Source: Zanthoxylum bungeanum (taxonomy: Eukaryota > Streptophyta > Magnoliopsida > Sapindales > Rutaceae). From it: a stretch of 64,000 nucleotides of DNA. The DNA is taken from NCBI GenBank assembly GCA_019454045.1, contig SKCR01029089.1:1-64000 (forward strand). Reading direction: 5' to 3'. The position numbers and the translations under genes are program-made. The notes under the pieces were generated by a model. That model was given only the letters and a program-made list of their open reading frames with translations, was not told the DNA's origin and ran no database searches. This document shows, one piece after another, positions 1 through 11,875 of the stretch; the stretch's first letter is position 1; the number at the start of each line of letters is the position of its first letter.

Positions 1-757
1 TTTCTATTTAATTTATTTATTTGGGCTAAAATAACATATCAGATATATTAATTGAAATTGGATTTCATTACTAAATTAAAATTAGATTTTAATTCGAGCG
101 AACGAATTAATTTGAAATTAATTCGTAAGCAACTTTCGTAATAATTTTGCGATGCATAATTATTTAATTATTTTGGATTTAATTATTTAGCGACGAAAAT
201 TCGTTTAGTCGGATTAAACGAACCCGTGCCCAAAGCTTAGTTGTGTGTTGAGTAAGCCAACTCAAATTTGGAATTTCAAAGTGGTGGGACCCACTTGACT
301 TACATCAACTTGTCAAAAGTTGATTGAAGTAGTTGAGCTCATTTAATGTAATCTTTCACAGAACTAAAGTGTGTTGAACAAGTTTTGTAACACTTACTTT
401 TGTTTTTGGAACAACAAAACAAAGACAACACAACTTCTCTCTTTCTTCTTCTTGTTTGGCCGAACACTCTCTCAACTTGGAGGAGAAAATTTTCTTTCAA
501 ATTTTGTTCAAGCTAGCACTTTGGGAGTCAATTAAAGGTGATAGGGAAACTCACCCAAGAGTTTGGAATTCAACAATAAGGCTTGGAGCTTCTATATCCG
601 TTGGAAATTTCAAATTTCATAACCGATCAATGTAAGTCTTTTCCGTAAACTTTCTTACTTAATTCACACATAAATCTTATTTAGAGATCATTGGCATGTC
701 TAGGACACTATCATATAACCCTTCACGAATATCTCATAAATAGAGTCGGGTCATAAG
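1..757 (-). repeat. LTR-like non-coding DNA, left part
   Basis: No coding region is visible. The stretch is AT-rich, and the same unit appears to continue at 2190-2975 once the hAT insertion is removed. On the minus strand the far end begins TGTTGGGATTCATG, a typical Copia LTR start. I infer a long LTR, solo or truncated by the window edge, read on the minus strand. The other LTR boundary and the TSD are not visible. Confidence 0.35.
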
Positions 758-2181
758 CATTGTTTAAAAAAATGTTTTGAGGCGCCGAATCACCGCCTCT
801 CGGCGTCGGCGCGTCGAGGCGGCCGCCTAATGCGCCTAAGCCGATTCTTCCGCCTTTCACCGAGTGAGGCGGCCGCCTCAGCCCGCCTCACGCCGAGTAT
901 TTTTTTAGTTTTTTTTTATTTGTCTCTCTCTCAAATGTAGAAAGGAAGAATATTAAGAAGGAGAAGAAGAAGATGCAGAAAGGAAGAAGATGAAGATGAA
1001 GAAGAACATGCAGATGCAGAAACAGAGAAGAAGACTTTCAGATGCAGAAAGGAAGAAGAAGACTTTCCTATAAAAAAATTAATCAAGTAATTTTCAAAAA
1101 AAATAATTGATTTTCAAAAAAAAATGAAGAAGATGAAGAAGCAGAAGAAGCAGATGCAGAAAGGAAAGGAAGAAGATGAAGAAGGAGAAGAAGAAGATGC
1201 AGAAAAGAAGAAGATGAAGAAGAACATGCAGATGCAGAACGGAGAAGAATACTTTCAGATGCAGAAAGGAAGAAGAATACTTTCCCATAAAAAAATTAAT
1301 CAAGTAATTTTCAAAAAAAATAATTAATTTCAAAAAAAAATGAAGAAGATGAAGAAGCAGATGCAGAAAGGAAAGGAAGAAGACTTACCTGTGAATGGCT
1401 CATTCGTTTTTTTTTTAAGACAACTTTCCACTTTTGACTTTCCCACAACCAATTTCCTTACAGGTGTACTGGTTCTGACCGTGAAAAATTAAAAATTGAT
1501 TTTAAAACTAGTGTACATCTAGTTCTTTTTTTTTGTAATAATAAAATTGTTTTATTATAATTCTTATTTTTTTTATAAATTATTAATTAATTTTTGTAAT
1601 TTTTTTATAATAAATCAACTTTTACTGTTGTTTGTGATGTTTGATAGTATTCTTTTATCAAATTATATTGCAACAATAATGAAAATTATTATTACTATTA
1701 CCATATATATGCATGATGAAAATTATTGTACTCTATAAGAGCAATGAAAATTATTATAAAATTGTGTCATGATCTGAACGATCTCAATTCCAAATCATTT
1801 ATTTGTATAATTTATAAATTCGTATTATCATTAATCAAGTGATTTTCAAAAAAAAATTAATTGTGAATGATATTAAATTAATTTATTATTAACAATAAAA
1901 TTATTTATTATAAAATTAACTTTTTTTTACGTTCGCATTCAGGCGCCCGAAATTAATTGTGTGGAAGTAGAACACATGCATAACTAAATAAGTTAATCTT
2001 TACAAATAATATAATTTATATAATACAAATTAATAAATAATGAATATATTTTGGATTGTTGATGTTTTTAATATGTTTATTTTAATTTTTTTCGACTTTC
2101 GGTTCGAGGCGCCCGCCTCGCCGCCTCGAGGCGATCCGCCTCACGCCTCAATGGCCGGCCGCACCGTATTTTTAAACATTG
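758..2181. mobile_element. Non-autonomous hAT element, 1.42 kb
   Basis: The element is flanked by a perfect 8-bp duplication GTCATAAG (750-757 and 2182-2189). It starts CATTGTTTAAAAA, and its other end reads CAATGTTTAAAAA on the opposite strand, giving short terminal inverted repeats. An 8-bp TSD with CA-TG termini is the hAT superfamily signature. GC-rich subterminal regions with many GGCGCC/GAGGCGG-like motifs lie at 780-900 and 2100-2165 and contrast with the AT-rich core. There is no transposase ORF, so it must have moved in trans. The purine-rich core is internally duplicated. Confidence 0.85.
957..1374. repeat. Purine-rich tandem duplication inside the hAT element
   Basis: Runs of GAAGAAGATG/GCAGAAAGGAAG are followed by TAAAAAAATTAATCAAG, present at 1071 and again at 1288, a period of about 217 bp, with a partial third copy. 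The open frames here on both strands are a by-product of the purine bias and are not genes. Confidence 0.6.
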
Positions 2182-2189
2182 GTCATAAG

Positions 2190-2975
2190 TCTGTTAAATC
2201 CCTCTAAATATTTTGTCTCTTAAGCACCATTGATTCTATAATGAACAATTAATTCATAACAATTATGAATATAAAAATTTCTATTTGTAATAGAAAAGTT
2301 GAGTGCTCAGATTGTTCAGGTCCCGAATCAATTCTTAAAAGAGATATTCTTATGCTTCTCATAAGAAGAAGTGAATTCCATATCTATGTAAAACGTTCCC
2401 AGTTACAAACCAAACCATATCCCCAAAATACGTAGTTATTGGCTAGGAATACAACACCAACCTCACCATAGTAAATCAAAGGACATAGCATGCCATGCAG
2501 GAGTTCATAATACACTCAGGATTAAGATCGAATCCATATATGACCATCTATTAGATAAAATGAATTTCTTCGGTTAACGGATATTAAAAGAAATTCGTAT
2601 TTATCTGAGTCCAGTCCTATATGATTTCATTATACAAGGTGCATTCATTCCCATGTCACTATAGGAACGATCCCGGATCAAGATTGTCATATAAGTATAG
2701 AATGGACCGCAGCTATAGATAAACCACAAATAAAGTATCTTATTTGTTTGCTCTCTACGGACTATTTAGATTACTAACTTCATACTTAAATCCTCTTGTC
2801 TATCAAACATACACTAAGTCTGAAGGTACAAGAGTAATCAAAGTAAACAAGACAATTGGACAATATGCGATATAAATCAAACAACTTTGATAAAATGAAT
2901 AATGTATTTATTATTATTACAATAATCAATTCCGTTTACAATTCATGAAGCTCTATGACATGAATCCCAACACGA
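2190..2975 (-). repeat. LTR-like DNA, right part, with TGTTGGGATTC start
   Basis: Read on the minus strand from about 2975, this resembles a Copia LTR: TG start, AT-rich U3, no coding. It is continuous with 1-757 across the hAT insertion, as the shared GTCATAAG shows. Family and full extent are not established. Confidence 0.4.
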
Positions 2976-4221
2976 ACTACTTTACTTCGCAATCTTAAAT
3001 TTGATATCAACTCGCTTTTCTCTGTAAAGTTGTCGTTGGAGTTAATCCTACAATTGCTCCATTCAAAGTCTTTTGATCTGTATAATATAAATGAAAATTC
3101 CATAATAATAGTGTTATAGGCATCACAAATATATTTAATTAAAAAATAAATACACGTGACTCGCGTTTCTTTCCATGCATATGAGACATATATTCTTGTG
3201 CGCCCTTCACCGCAATATTACATATCAAGCAAGTGTACAACTCGTACAAATATGACCATCAAATATGTTTTAAAGAAATTTTCGTCATTTTATCAATCAA
3301 AACATAACTTACAATATCACATTGAGTTGGACAAACATCATTTGAGACTAATTTCTTCTTATCAATAGGCTTTGAAGAAGATGTTTCTCCTAATTAATTA
3401 AGAAACCCAGTTTCTGGATTTTTTCTGCTGTGGAAACCCAGAAAAATGGATTTCTGCTTCTGCGAAAACCCATAAAACTAGATTTACAAGTTAATATAAC
3501 TCATAAATATAAAATTGCATCATGAGATTAGACTCAGGTTGAATTTCAATATTATGATATTGTTCTATATAAATCTCCATTTATTTTTACAAGTGAATAT
3601 TATATTTATATAATATTTATTATTTTTCGTTTAATTATTATATACATTGGTTATATTCATCTTATTTGTTCATTCGTACCCTCATCCAAAGTCCAAATAT
3701 TAAAAGACATGCAATTCACATGGTGTGATTATACTATGCATTTTATCTCCATTGATTTAGTGGAAAATCAATTTCTATAGAACAATATCAAATCAGTCAC
3801 AGCAAGGATAGATATTTAAGTGTGATCTTCCACTCCATAAGTAAAAAGTAAAGACAAGGAAACATTCCAAAGTGGACATACAGAGAACAAAAGCATTGAA
3901 AGAACTTTCAGAGAAACTACAGTAATAGTGCCCAAAAAAAAAAGGAAGCAGCAGTAGGAAAATCTAATAGTAATAAAAATAATAAGAAATTAAATCCATC
4001 AATTGATCAATAAAAAGGAAAACTTACACAGTTCATAGAGTTCCGATGGAAATCGGTACTCCTCTCTTGATGCTATCCACACTACAAGAAAATTGATATC
4101 AATACCCAGTTGCAAATCTCTCAACAAAATCAAAAACTCAAATTCCCACATAAAAAAAAACCTAATCTTGCAAAGACTAAAATCAATACATACCTCAAAG
4201 AGTACCAAAATCAATAGAATT
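2976..4221. other. Non-coding AT-rich region without recognisable gene
   Basis: I see no convincing exon, element terminus or RNA gene. A small repeat of AAACCCAG/TTTCTG words occurs at 3400-3475. A CACTACAAGAAAATT string at 4080-4094 resembles a CACTA terminus but has no convincing partner. The short ORFs here look random. Confidence 0.4.
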
Positions 4222-4239
4222 CACTACAAGAATTAGACC

Positions 4240-4712
4240 ATTTAGCGTCGAATTATTTCGACGCCATAAGTGACGGTTTCGACGCAAAAGACATTTAGCG
4301 TCGAAAAAATTAGACGCAAAAAATGGACGATAAAATGTCGGCGACAATCACTTTTAGCGTCGAAATAATTAAATGCGACGCTAAAAAATAGTATTATGTG
4401 TCCAATTTTTTTCGACGCTAAAGTAAATTGTCCGACGCTATATGTTATATTTGGCGACGAAATAATTCGACGCAAAAATCCAAACTTTTAGCGTCGAAAA
4501 GTGTCGACGCTAAAGTATATTAAAAAAGTATTATATGTAAGCTTACAGCGACCATTTTTGTTACTATTAGCGTCGAAATATTCGACGCTAAAAGTGACTT
4601 TTAGCGTCGAAACTTGTCGACGCTAACGTATATTAAAAAAGTATTATATGTACGCTTACAGCGGCCATTTTTGATACTATTAGCGTCGAAATATTCGACG
4701 CTAAAAGTAAAA
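4240..4712. repeat. Left subterminal array of TTTAGCGTCGAA motifs
   Basis: Many direct and inverted copies of TTTAGCGTCGAA / TTCGACGCTAAA are present, often as facing pairs that could form hairpins. In En/Spm, subterminal motifs bind the element's TNPA protein, and I infer the same role here. A tandem duplication of about 113 bp is visible: the TAAAAAAGTATTATATG word occurs at 4521 and 4634. Confidence 0.85.
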
Positions 4713-4900
4713 AATTTATTTTTTTAAAAATTAGTAATTTACTTATTTTTTGGTCTAAAATATTTAATTTAGTTGAAAAAAAATGTAATTAATAACAAAA
4801 TGACGAAATATTATATTGAAATTTGTTTTAGAAAAAAGAAATATTATATTAAATCTATTTGTTCAAAATGTTTATACAAAACCAAATATAAAATTAATTG

Positions 4901-6364
4901 CTACTGTGATGGGGGGACGCTCGAGCCCGATGCACCCTGACTCATTGAGGCCTCGAACATCTGACGGAAAACCAGCATTTCCTGTTCCAACTGCTCCATC
5001 TTCTTCTCGTGGTCCACCATCTTCTTCTCGTGGTCCACCCTGACCTGTTGTAGCTTCTCCTTAGTCTGCTGCAGCTTGTCTCGGGTGCTGGCTAGCTCGT
5101 CTTTGGTGGTGACTAACTCGTCTCGAAGAGAGACATTGTCCGAATTACCACTATTGAGTGCATATGACGTTGGCTTCTTACGAGTGCCAAGGCCAACGTT
5201 GTAAGCTGTCTGATTCTTGAAAACCAATTGCAACAGCTGCTCATCTGGTATGGGGTCGGACCCTGTCTCCTGAGTTTGATGTTGGAGTTCCATCATTTCG
5301 TTCTGTTTCAAAAAATAAGTTAATATTAGAATTTGAGAAAAAAATTAACATATATAATATTAATTATTTTATTTTTAAAAATTGAAACTTACATAGCAGC
5401 GTTCGGCTTCTTCATTTATCCATTTGTTCTTCTCATTGTAATGCGTCACACGAAAAAAATCTGGAAATGATTGCACCTCACCTGTGCTACTCTGTTATAA
5501 ACAGAAAATAAATTCAATATTATTCCACATTAGTAAAAACAATTAACTGTTAAATTTTACGTTAGGATATATTTACCTCAGAATGTTCGGCACGATGTTG
5601 GATAAATGGTTTCGAACCTCCACGGTGGTTAAAACGCAAGTGACTTCGATTTTCCGCATTTGCGTGACATTTATCCTGGATTTACCAACACTGTAAGTAC
5701 CGAAAACAAAACCAATTATAAACTTCCATTTATTTCAAAATTTACCTCATGTTTTTTGCTAGACCAAAGCTCACATAAGAATGTCCAATCTTGTTCCTCT
5801 ATAAAATCAGGCTTGTGTTGTCGAGCATTTGAAGGTCCATGTTCGTCGAATATTGGTTTCAGGACTTTTGTTCTATAATCTTTATAATTTTTCCCCATGT
5901 GGTAGTCAAGATATTGTTGGACATTCACTTTGGTCAGATCGAAGTCGAACCATTCCTACATGCAAATTGAGTGAAAATAAGTATAAAATCAAAATGTTAA
6001 ATAACAAACACTATCGAAAACTTACAAGAAGCGAAGGGAATAGCTGCTTCATTTTCGTCTCCCACGGTATCTTTCTCCAAGATACGTAGTTTTGGGGAGC
6101 TTCATATCGAGCTATAGCTCCTATGGTTGTATTAAACGCTGAATTATGTTCTCCGACTTGAGTGTGTCCATCATCTGATATCTCTATCCGGATACGGCCG
6201 TGAGCCTTAACGTACTTAGCTAACACCAGGCCACGGGTGCGTCCTCGACCCTTCACTGTACTGGACTCACCTGTGCTAGCAGATAATTCACCAGGGCCAA
6301 CTGGCCTTGCTGATGTAGATGGAGTCGCGTTAGCCCGTTTGCGATTGCCCGGTGCCATCTGCAA
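4901..6364 (-). CDS. CACTA second protein, Transposase_24 (Ptta/En/Spm) type
   Basis: This is the accessory protein of the element, comparable in position to TNPA-like genes, and is thought to bind subterminal motifs and help bring the ends together. I resolve five exons with GT-AG borders: 6364-6026, 5955-5746, 5675-5577, 5491-5393 and 5302-4901. All are phase 0 and total 1149 bp (382 aa plus stop), with no internal stop. The N-terminus is Ser/Thr-rich and basic. The middle exons carry the conserved region of the family (SWRKIPWETKMKQLFPS, then WFDFDLTKV). The last exon has a heptad-like Lys/Glu/Leu-rich stretch (VSLRDELVTTKDELASTRD and following), a probable coiled coil for oligomerisation, and a Ser/Gly tail. 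An alternative ATG lies two codons downstream at 6358. It appears intact, unlike its TNP2 partner. Confidence 0.8.
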
Positions 6365-6369
6365 AAACC

Positions 6370-7095
6370 CGTCGCATCAGCATCATCAATTTCATCGTCA
6401 TCATCAAAGTAGCATCATCATCAAATTAAGATTCATCATCAACAACCATCATCATTATGAAAGCATCTCGTTTTAGTTGAATTGTAAAATCCATGACCAA
6501 AACTTTTATATCACAAGTCTAAGAACATTATAGAAGCTAATAACTACTTTGATTGTGTAATCATCTTTTAGAGATTATACAATTATTATACAATCATATT
6601 ATTGATATTTGAATCGTAAAATCACCCTCAAGCTGGAGCATACATATCAGATGCACTCATTCACCAAATTTATTACGTATGAAATCAATATGAGTACTTA
6701 GAGAGATTACACAATTGGAGCATACATATACATATTTGCTGCTGTCAGAACAGCAGCATTTGCTGCTGTTCTTGTTTGGCAACATCATCATCATCTCAAA
6801 CTTGCACCAACTGTAAGTACTACTCTATAAAATTCATCATCAACATAAAAAAAAAAAAAAAACACTCTATGAACTTCATCAAATTCATCCTCAATTTCAT
6901 CAATCTCATCCTCAATATCATCAATCTCATCCTCAATTTCATCAAATTCATCCTCATCAACAAATTTAAATCAACAAATGAGACTTACCTGTAATTTTCC
7001 TTCGTTCTTCACTGTTGGAGAATCGAATAGGAGAGGGAGAATCGAGTTTTTGCTTTGAGCCGAGGAAGAAGAGAAGCACTGGTTTTAGGGATTTA
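6370..7095. other. Upstream region of the Transposase_24 gene with CATCAT-rich repeats
   Basis: This is the probable 5' UTR and promoter of the minus-strand gene at 4901-6364. It contains CATCATCA-rich tracts at 6375-6460 and a short tandem repeat of a CATCCTCAATTTCATCAAT-like unit at 6880-6962 (about 24 bp per unit). No other gene is seen. Confidence 0.5.
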
Positions 7096-7396
7096 AACGA
7101 CATTTAGCGTCGAATTAATTGACTTTTAGCGTCGAAGTCTTCGACGCCAAATATTAGGCGGCTAATGAAAAAATTAGGGTTATTTTTCCGGGAAATTTAA
7201 TTTTTATTTAGCGTCGAAATACAATAGTCGACGCTAAATGTAAGACATTTAGCGTCGAAATACAATAATCGACGCTAAATGTCTTACATTTAGCGTCGAA
7301 AAAATAATCGATTTAGCGTCGACTATTGTATTTCGACGCTAGATGTCTTACATTTAGCGTCGACCATTGTATTTCGACGCTAAATGTCTACCATTA
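7096..7396. repeat. Internal array of TTTAGCGTCGAA motifs between the two CACTA genes
   Basis: About a dozen direct and inverted copies of the same motif as in the two ends, with ACAATA spacers giving long hairpin-forming pairs (AGCGTCGAAATACAATA versus TATTGTATTTCGACGCT). The array lies just upstream of the Transposase_24 gene and downstream of the TNP2 C-terminal exon. It is a candidate site for self-regulation by the motif-binding protein. Confidence 0.85.
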
Positions 7397-7556
7397 AAAA
7401 TAATAATTAAAAACAAATATATCATAGTTATACTATTAATAATTACGTTAATATTTCAACAATATCTAAAGAGTAATTAAAATCAACAATCATACATTAT
7501 AATCCATAAAATTATTCGTCAATCACAAAATACTGTAACTTCATAATTAATCAATA
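7397..7556. other. Short AT-rich spacer downstream of TNP2
   Basis: Non-coding sequence between the internal motif array and the TNP2 stop codon. Nothing further is recognised. Confidence 0.4.
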
Positions 7557-7733
7557 TTATCGTCGGTTTTTTGAGGATTCGTGACTGGAATCGAAGTCAT
7601 CTTCAGTGTCAAATTTTTCTTCACTTGCTACTTCAACTCTCACTTCAGAATGAGGAATTAGCTCAACGTTTGTACTAGCTCGAGTTAATGTGATATTTTC
7701 AGGAACGTTGACAGTGTAAGGGTATTTAGGGGC
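7557..7733 (-). pseudogene. TNP2 C-terminal exon, cut off by the solo LTR
   Basis: On the minus strand a frame reads through an acidic/Ser-rich tail (LTRASTNVELIPHSEV, then EEKFDTEDDFDSS) to a TAA at 7557-7559. This resembles the C-terminal tail of plant TNP2 proteins. It is separated from the upstream TNP2 exons by the solo LTR at 7739-10239. The call is inferred from position and style and is less certain than the upstream exons. Confidence 0.55.
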
Positions 7734-7738
7734 TAAAT

Positions 7739-10239
7739 CCGGTAACGCAGCGGAAGCGGTGGAAAATCAAATTTTCCGATTTCAAAACTTTTTCTCGGAT
7801 TAATTAAATAAACATATTTATTTAATTATCCAATAATCAAATTATGAAATAAAATTCAATAAATCATATTTAAGTGAATTTACCGAATTGCCCTTATACT
7901 TGGTATTTTGTCCATTTTAGTCCGAAATTGATCTAATCAATTTTGAATGATTCTAAATCATTTCTAAGATGAACTTAGAATGTCCAAAACACCAAAAGCA
8001 ACAAAAATGCCCAAATTTAGTCATTTGGCCGAATGCACCACTTTGGTGCCAAAGTGTGCACTTTGTCATTTCATGCATCAAAACACATCAAGATGTAATC
8101 CAATGAACATGAAACTTTATATGCATCATATACACATCCAAATGCACAATATATATGAAAATCCCCAAATTTGGAATTGGTCATGAACCCTAATTTTTCA
8201 ATTTCATCAAATTGGACAAATTAGACCAAATTGGTTAAATCCAAGACTTCAATCATGTTTCTTCCATCCAATCAAAGTCTCAACACAATGAAACAGCTCA
8301 AGATCAAATCTAGGTCATCTAAGAGTGGGTCAACAACTCTAGATTAGCAACAAGGTTTCCAAAACCATAAAAGAATACTTATAACTACACTAGTCACAAG
8401 CTTTCTCCATTATACATGCTCATCACTTTCATCAAAGTTCACAACCAAATAAAACACAAACTATAAGAAGAGAGACAACAACTAAGCAAAACAAAATGAT
8501 GCTAAGCATGTTAGAAACAATTTTCATGTTGAAGACTTTGAAAGATAACTTACAAAATCATAATTTTCCAAGCCATCTTCCTTTAGGCTTCAAGCTTTTC
8601 TCTCAACTTCTTTTATGTTTATTTTGGTATCAAATGAACTCCTCTAACCCTAAAATGAAATGAAACAATATATACCTCCTCCAAAAGAAGCCTTGGCCGA
8701 AATGGGTGGAGAAATATACAAAATATCATGATATTTTATTTCATTTAATTTTGCTTATCAACTTGCAACTTTAATCATCAAACAATTTAATGAATAAAGT
8801 AAGTCAACAATTGCAACTCAAAAATATAACCATTATATTTAATTAAGGGTCTTGGCCGAAATTATGTATACATATACACCAAAATTTCATTTCAAATTCA
8901 TTAACAAAAATTTGATCAACTTGATTAAATATCTAAAAAACACTTTATTAGATATTTATCACTTGGTCAAAAAAGGCAACCATGCCATTTAATTCAAATA
9001 TCCTAAGTTAAGATATTTATATTTTAATTAATTTAATCATTTAACAATTAATTAATTAATTAATTAATCAAATACAAATATATTAAATATATGTATAATA
9101 TTTACATTAAATATCAAATACATATATTTATTTAGGATATTAGTCAAATATCTCAATTTGACTATTAATTAATGTGTATTTAAATTAATCAAGTATTAAA
9201 TGTAAATACACAATAATTAACTAAATGACTATCGGGTCCCTTTAGCATGTATCTTGCGTTTAACCTTTAAACGACTTAATAAATAATCAATATTATTTAT
9301 TAATGTTGCTCTAGTGCTCTACGAGTATATTTCATTATTGAGACTCTCTAGATTCAGGTATATCCGTCACGAAATTCAATTTCGTGTCCATAATCTATCC
9401 ACCCGTAGATTATGACAATCACGGATAAACTAGCTGAATCATACAGGTCGAGGTCATTGCATACGTATAATCTGTCCGTCACAGGTATCCAGATAATCCC
9501 AGAGATATAGATGTAAACGTCAAATCTCTATAGGTATTATCTCATCGACGTATCTATTAGCAATTTCTAAATAACATTCGGAACTTACTTCCGAAGTATA
9601 CTGTGGCCACAGATTTAACAGACTGCTAAAAATATATGGACTACCTATGCTCCGTACACAGAACTGACGGATCCTATCTTGACACACACAGGATATCCTG
9701 AGGATCGATCCACACCCAACGAACAGGCGGAGGTCTGATCTAAATAGATCGGTGACGTGACTGCCATCTAAGTGTGGAGGATGTCTCATACATCCACAGT
9801 GGTGTCTCAAGTCGAAGGACCAATATGCTACTCAACCCGAGAAGATTCTTATTGAGGTTGGTGTACCATCCATTAAGAATCTTCGGTGAGTCGTTCAGTG
9901 TTTATACACTATAAACACCTACACGTCTATACGAGTCTCCCCAGACTCATGGTTCATTGGGATAAACCATCGGACCAAGTCTCGATATACGACATGTACT
10001 GGTCTCAACGGATTTGACTAACCGACCCGTGTTAGCAAATCTTGACCAGGAACTATGTTTGATAATATACATATAGCAGTGACACTTCCCAATGTCAATT
10101 ACAAACTAACTTTGTAACTTTGTACTGCATTATATATTATCGGACCTTTGTCTAATATATACATATCACTAAACCACATTTAGTTTCAATCTAATCGTAA
10201 TCAGATCGAATACGTATATAAAAACAAGAGGTGTAACCA
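7739..10239 (-). mobile_element. Solo LTR, about 2.5 kb, inside the CACTA element
   Basis: The 5-bp duplication TAAAT lies at 7734-7738 and 10240-10244. On the minus strand it starts TGGTTACACC and ends near TTCCGCTGCGTTACCGG. The TTCCGCTGCG word near the 3' end is shared with the Copia-1 LTR of this window. There is no coding capacity and no internal region, so it looks like a solo LTR left by LTR-LTR recombination. The 3' terminus is GG rather than the usual CA, so that edge may be decayed or off by a few bases. Confidence 0.7.
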
Positions 10240-10252
10240 TAAATAAGTAATA

Positions 10253-10894
10253 TTATAGAATAAGGGGATGTTCGTATTCATGAGTCAGACATAAATACGG
10301 TCTGGATTGGCGCTCTGAGCACCAACCCCAACAAACAGTTGGTCCAAAAAATATCTGTTCAGGAACTTCAAAATTGTCGGAGACTTCTTGTGTTTCATCT
10401 GATATGTCAACTCTATCTTTCTCATGTGTGTCCCAAATGGCCCTATATTGTAACCTTTCTACCACCATCCATCCAGTTCCTAACTTAGGATCAAGTATAT
10501 ATATCACTGAACGTGCTTGCGTACAAAAAATGCATGGATTATTCTTGTACCAATAACGTTGAACATTAATTGACGTGAGATGATTACTAACTTGAATTCT
10601 CCTCTTTATGGCATTTGTGTCAAACCACTTACATTGGAATAGCACAATATGTCGTCTGGGTCGATATATCAACTCAATGACCGATTGCAATACGCCGTAG
10701 AATTCAATTACATCTGAGCCGTGTTCTCCTTGGACTACAATTCCAGAATTTTGAGTCACATGAGTAACATCTCGCTGTTCGGTATGAAATCTAACTCTGT
10801 TGACAATACATCCACTGTACTCATAAGCCTGCTTTTGAGGCCCATAAGCCAAAGAAACCAATGATGATTGCGAGTCCAATTGACCATTTTGCAC
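10253..10894 (-). pseudogene. TNP2 segment with DUF4216-like domain
   Basis: A 213-aa open segment of the TNP2 transposase gene holds the C-terminal DUF4216-like domain. Recognisable stretches include LAYGPQKQAYEYSGCIVNRV, IELIYRPRRHIVLFQCKWFD and NPCIFCTQARSVIYILDP. It lies downstream of the DUF4218-like exon, as in plant CACTA transposases. Its 3' side runs directly into the solo LTR at 10239, which separates it from the tail exon at 7557-7733. Confidence 0.8.
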
Positions 10895-11527
10895 TTGATT
10901 GTTAATCTGACAATGAAATATATGTGTTAATATAACAAACTAAAATGTCTAATGTTAGGATCAAAATAAATATAAAATATTCTAACTTACAGTTGTCTCA
11001 AACCATTTATGAAATTCTTTTTTGTGGGTTTCATCAACATTATGGTCACCATCATATTGTAGCATTGTTAGATGTTGCCTACAATAAATTATCACGGTTA
11101 ATGTATGGCAAAAATACAGTAATGATGCACCAGAAAAACTTACGTTAAATACGGTTGCACTTCATCACAATTACTCAATATAAACCAATGCGCACGTTGA
11201 ACTTCCTGAAGGGTTAGTAATTTGACACCTACTGCCCCAAATGGTCTGTAATTTTGACGGAAAACTGTGATCTCTTGGTTATTACTTGCATCTCCATCAT
11301 AGTTTCGTGGCCGACGATTAAAATGAGTTTCAATATTCTACATGTACATCGAACAAAATGTTATTGCTTCACTTATTATAACAGCTTCAGCTATTGAACC
11401 TTCAGGGCGTGCCTTGTTTTTCACATATTGTTTGTAATCTCCCAAAGCTCTGCAGATATAACAACAAGTTTGCATTAAGACTAAATTCTATGCACATAAA
11501 AACGGTTACAAATTTTCTTATATAAAA

Positions 11528-11559
<32 letters not shown>

Positions 11560-11562
<3 letters not shown>

Positions 11563-11849
11563 CTCTCAATGGGATACATCCATCTGTAATGGACAGGACC
11601 TCCCTTTCTAGCTTCAACCGGTAAATGCACAGCCAGATGTACCATGACATCAAAGAAAGCGAGTGGCAAAATTCGCTCCAGCTTGCATAGGATTATCACG
11701 ATTCCTCGCTCAAGGTCGTCAATAACAGATGTGCTTAATGTCCTCTGACATAATTGTTTAAAGAAGCCACATAGATCAAGTACGACGTCGCATACATTCG
11801 GGGGGAGATAAGGTCGAATGCCAACAGGAAGGAGAATCTCGAGCAGCAC
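11560..11849 (-). pseudogene. TNP2 segment with DUF4218-like domain
   Basis: The exon encodes the DUF4218-like region that follows the catalytic part of TNP2. It shows LPPNVCDVVLDLCGFFKQLC, ILPLAFFDVMVHLAVHLPVE and GGPVHYRWMYPIER, a strongly conserved string in this family. A (TA)n microsatellite at 11531-11559 abuts its 3' end and probably lies in the following intron. Confidence 0.85.
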
Positions 11850-11875
11850 ATGAAAATCGTGACTCTTTAATCCCG

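Noticed and set aside
1094..1333. Lys/Glu-rich ORF and Phe/Leu-rich ORF on opposite strands
   Set aside because: Purine tract effect inside a non-autonomous hAT; no start context or family.
9520..9810. 96-aa minus-strand ORF in the solo LTR
   Set aside because: Isolated ORF in an LTR, no domain; LTR sequence explains it.
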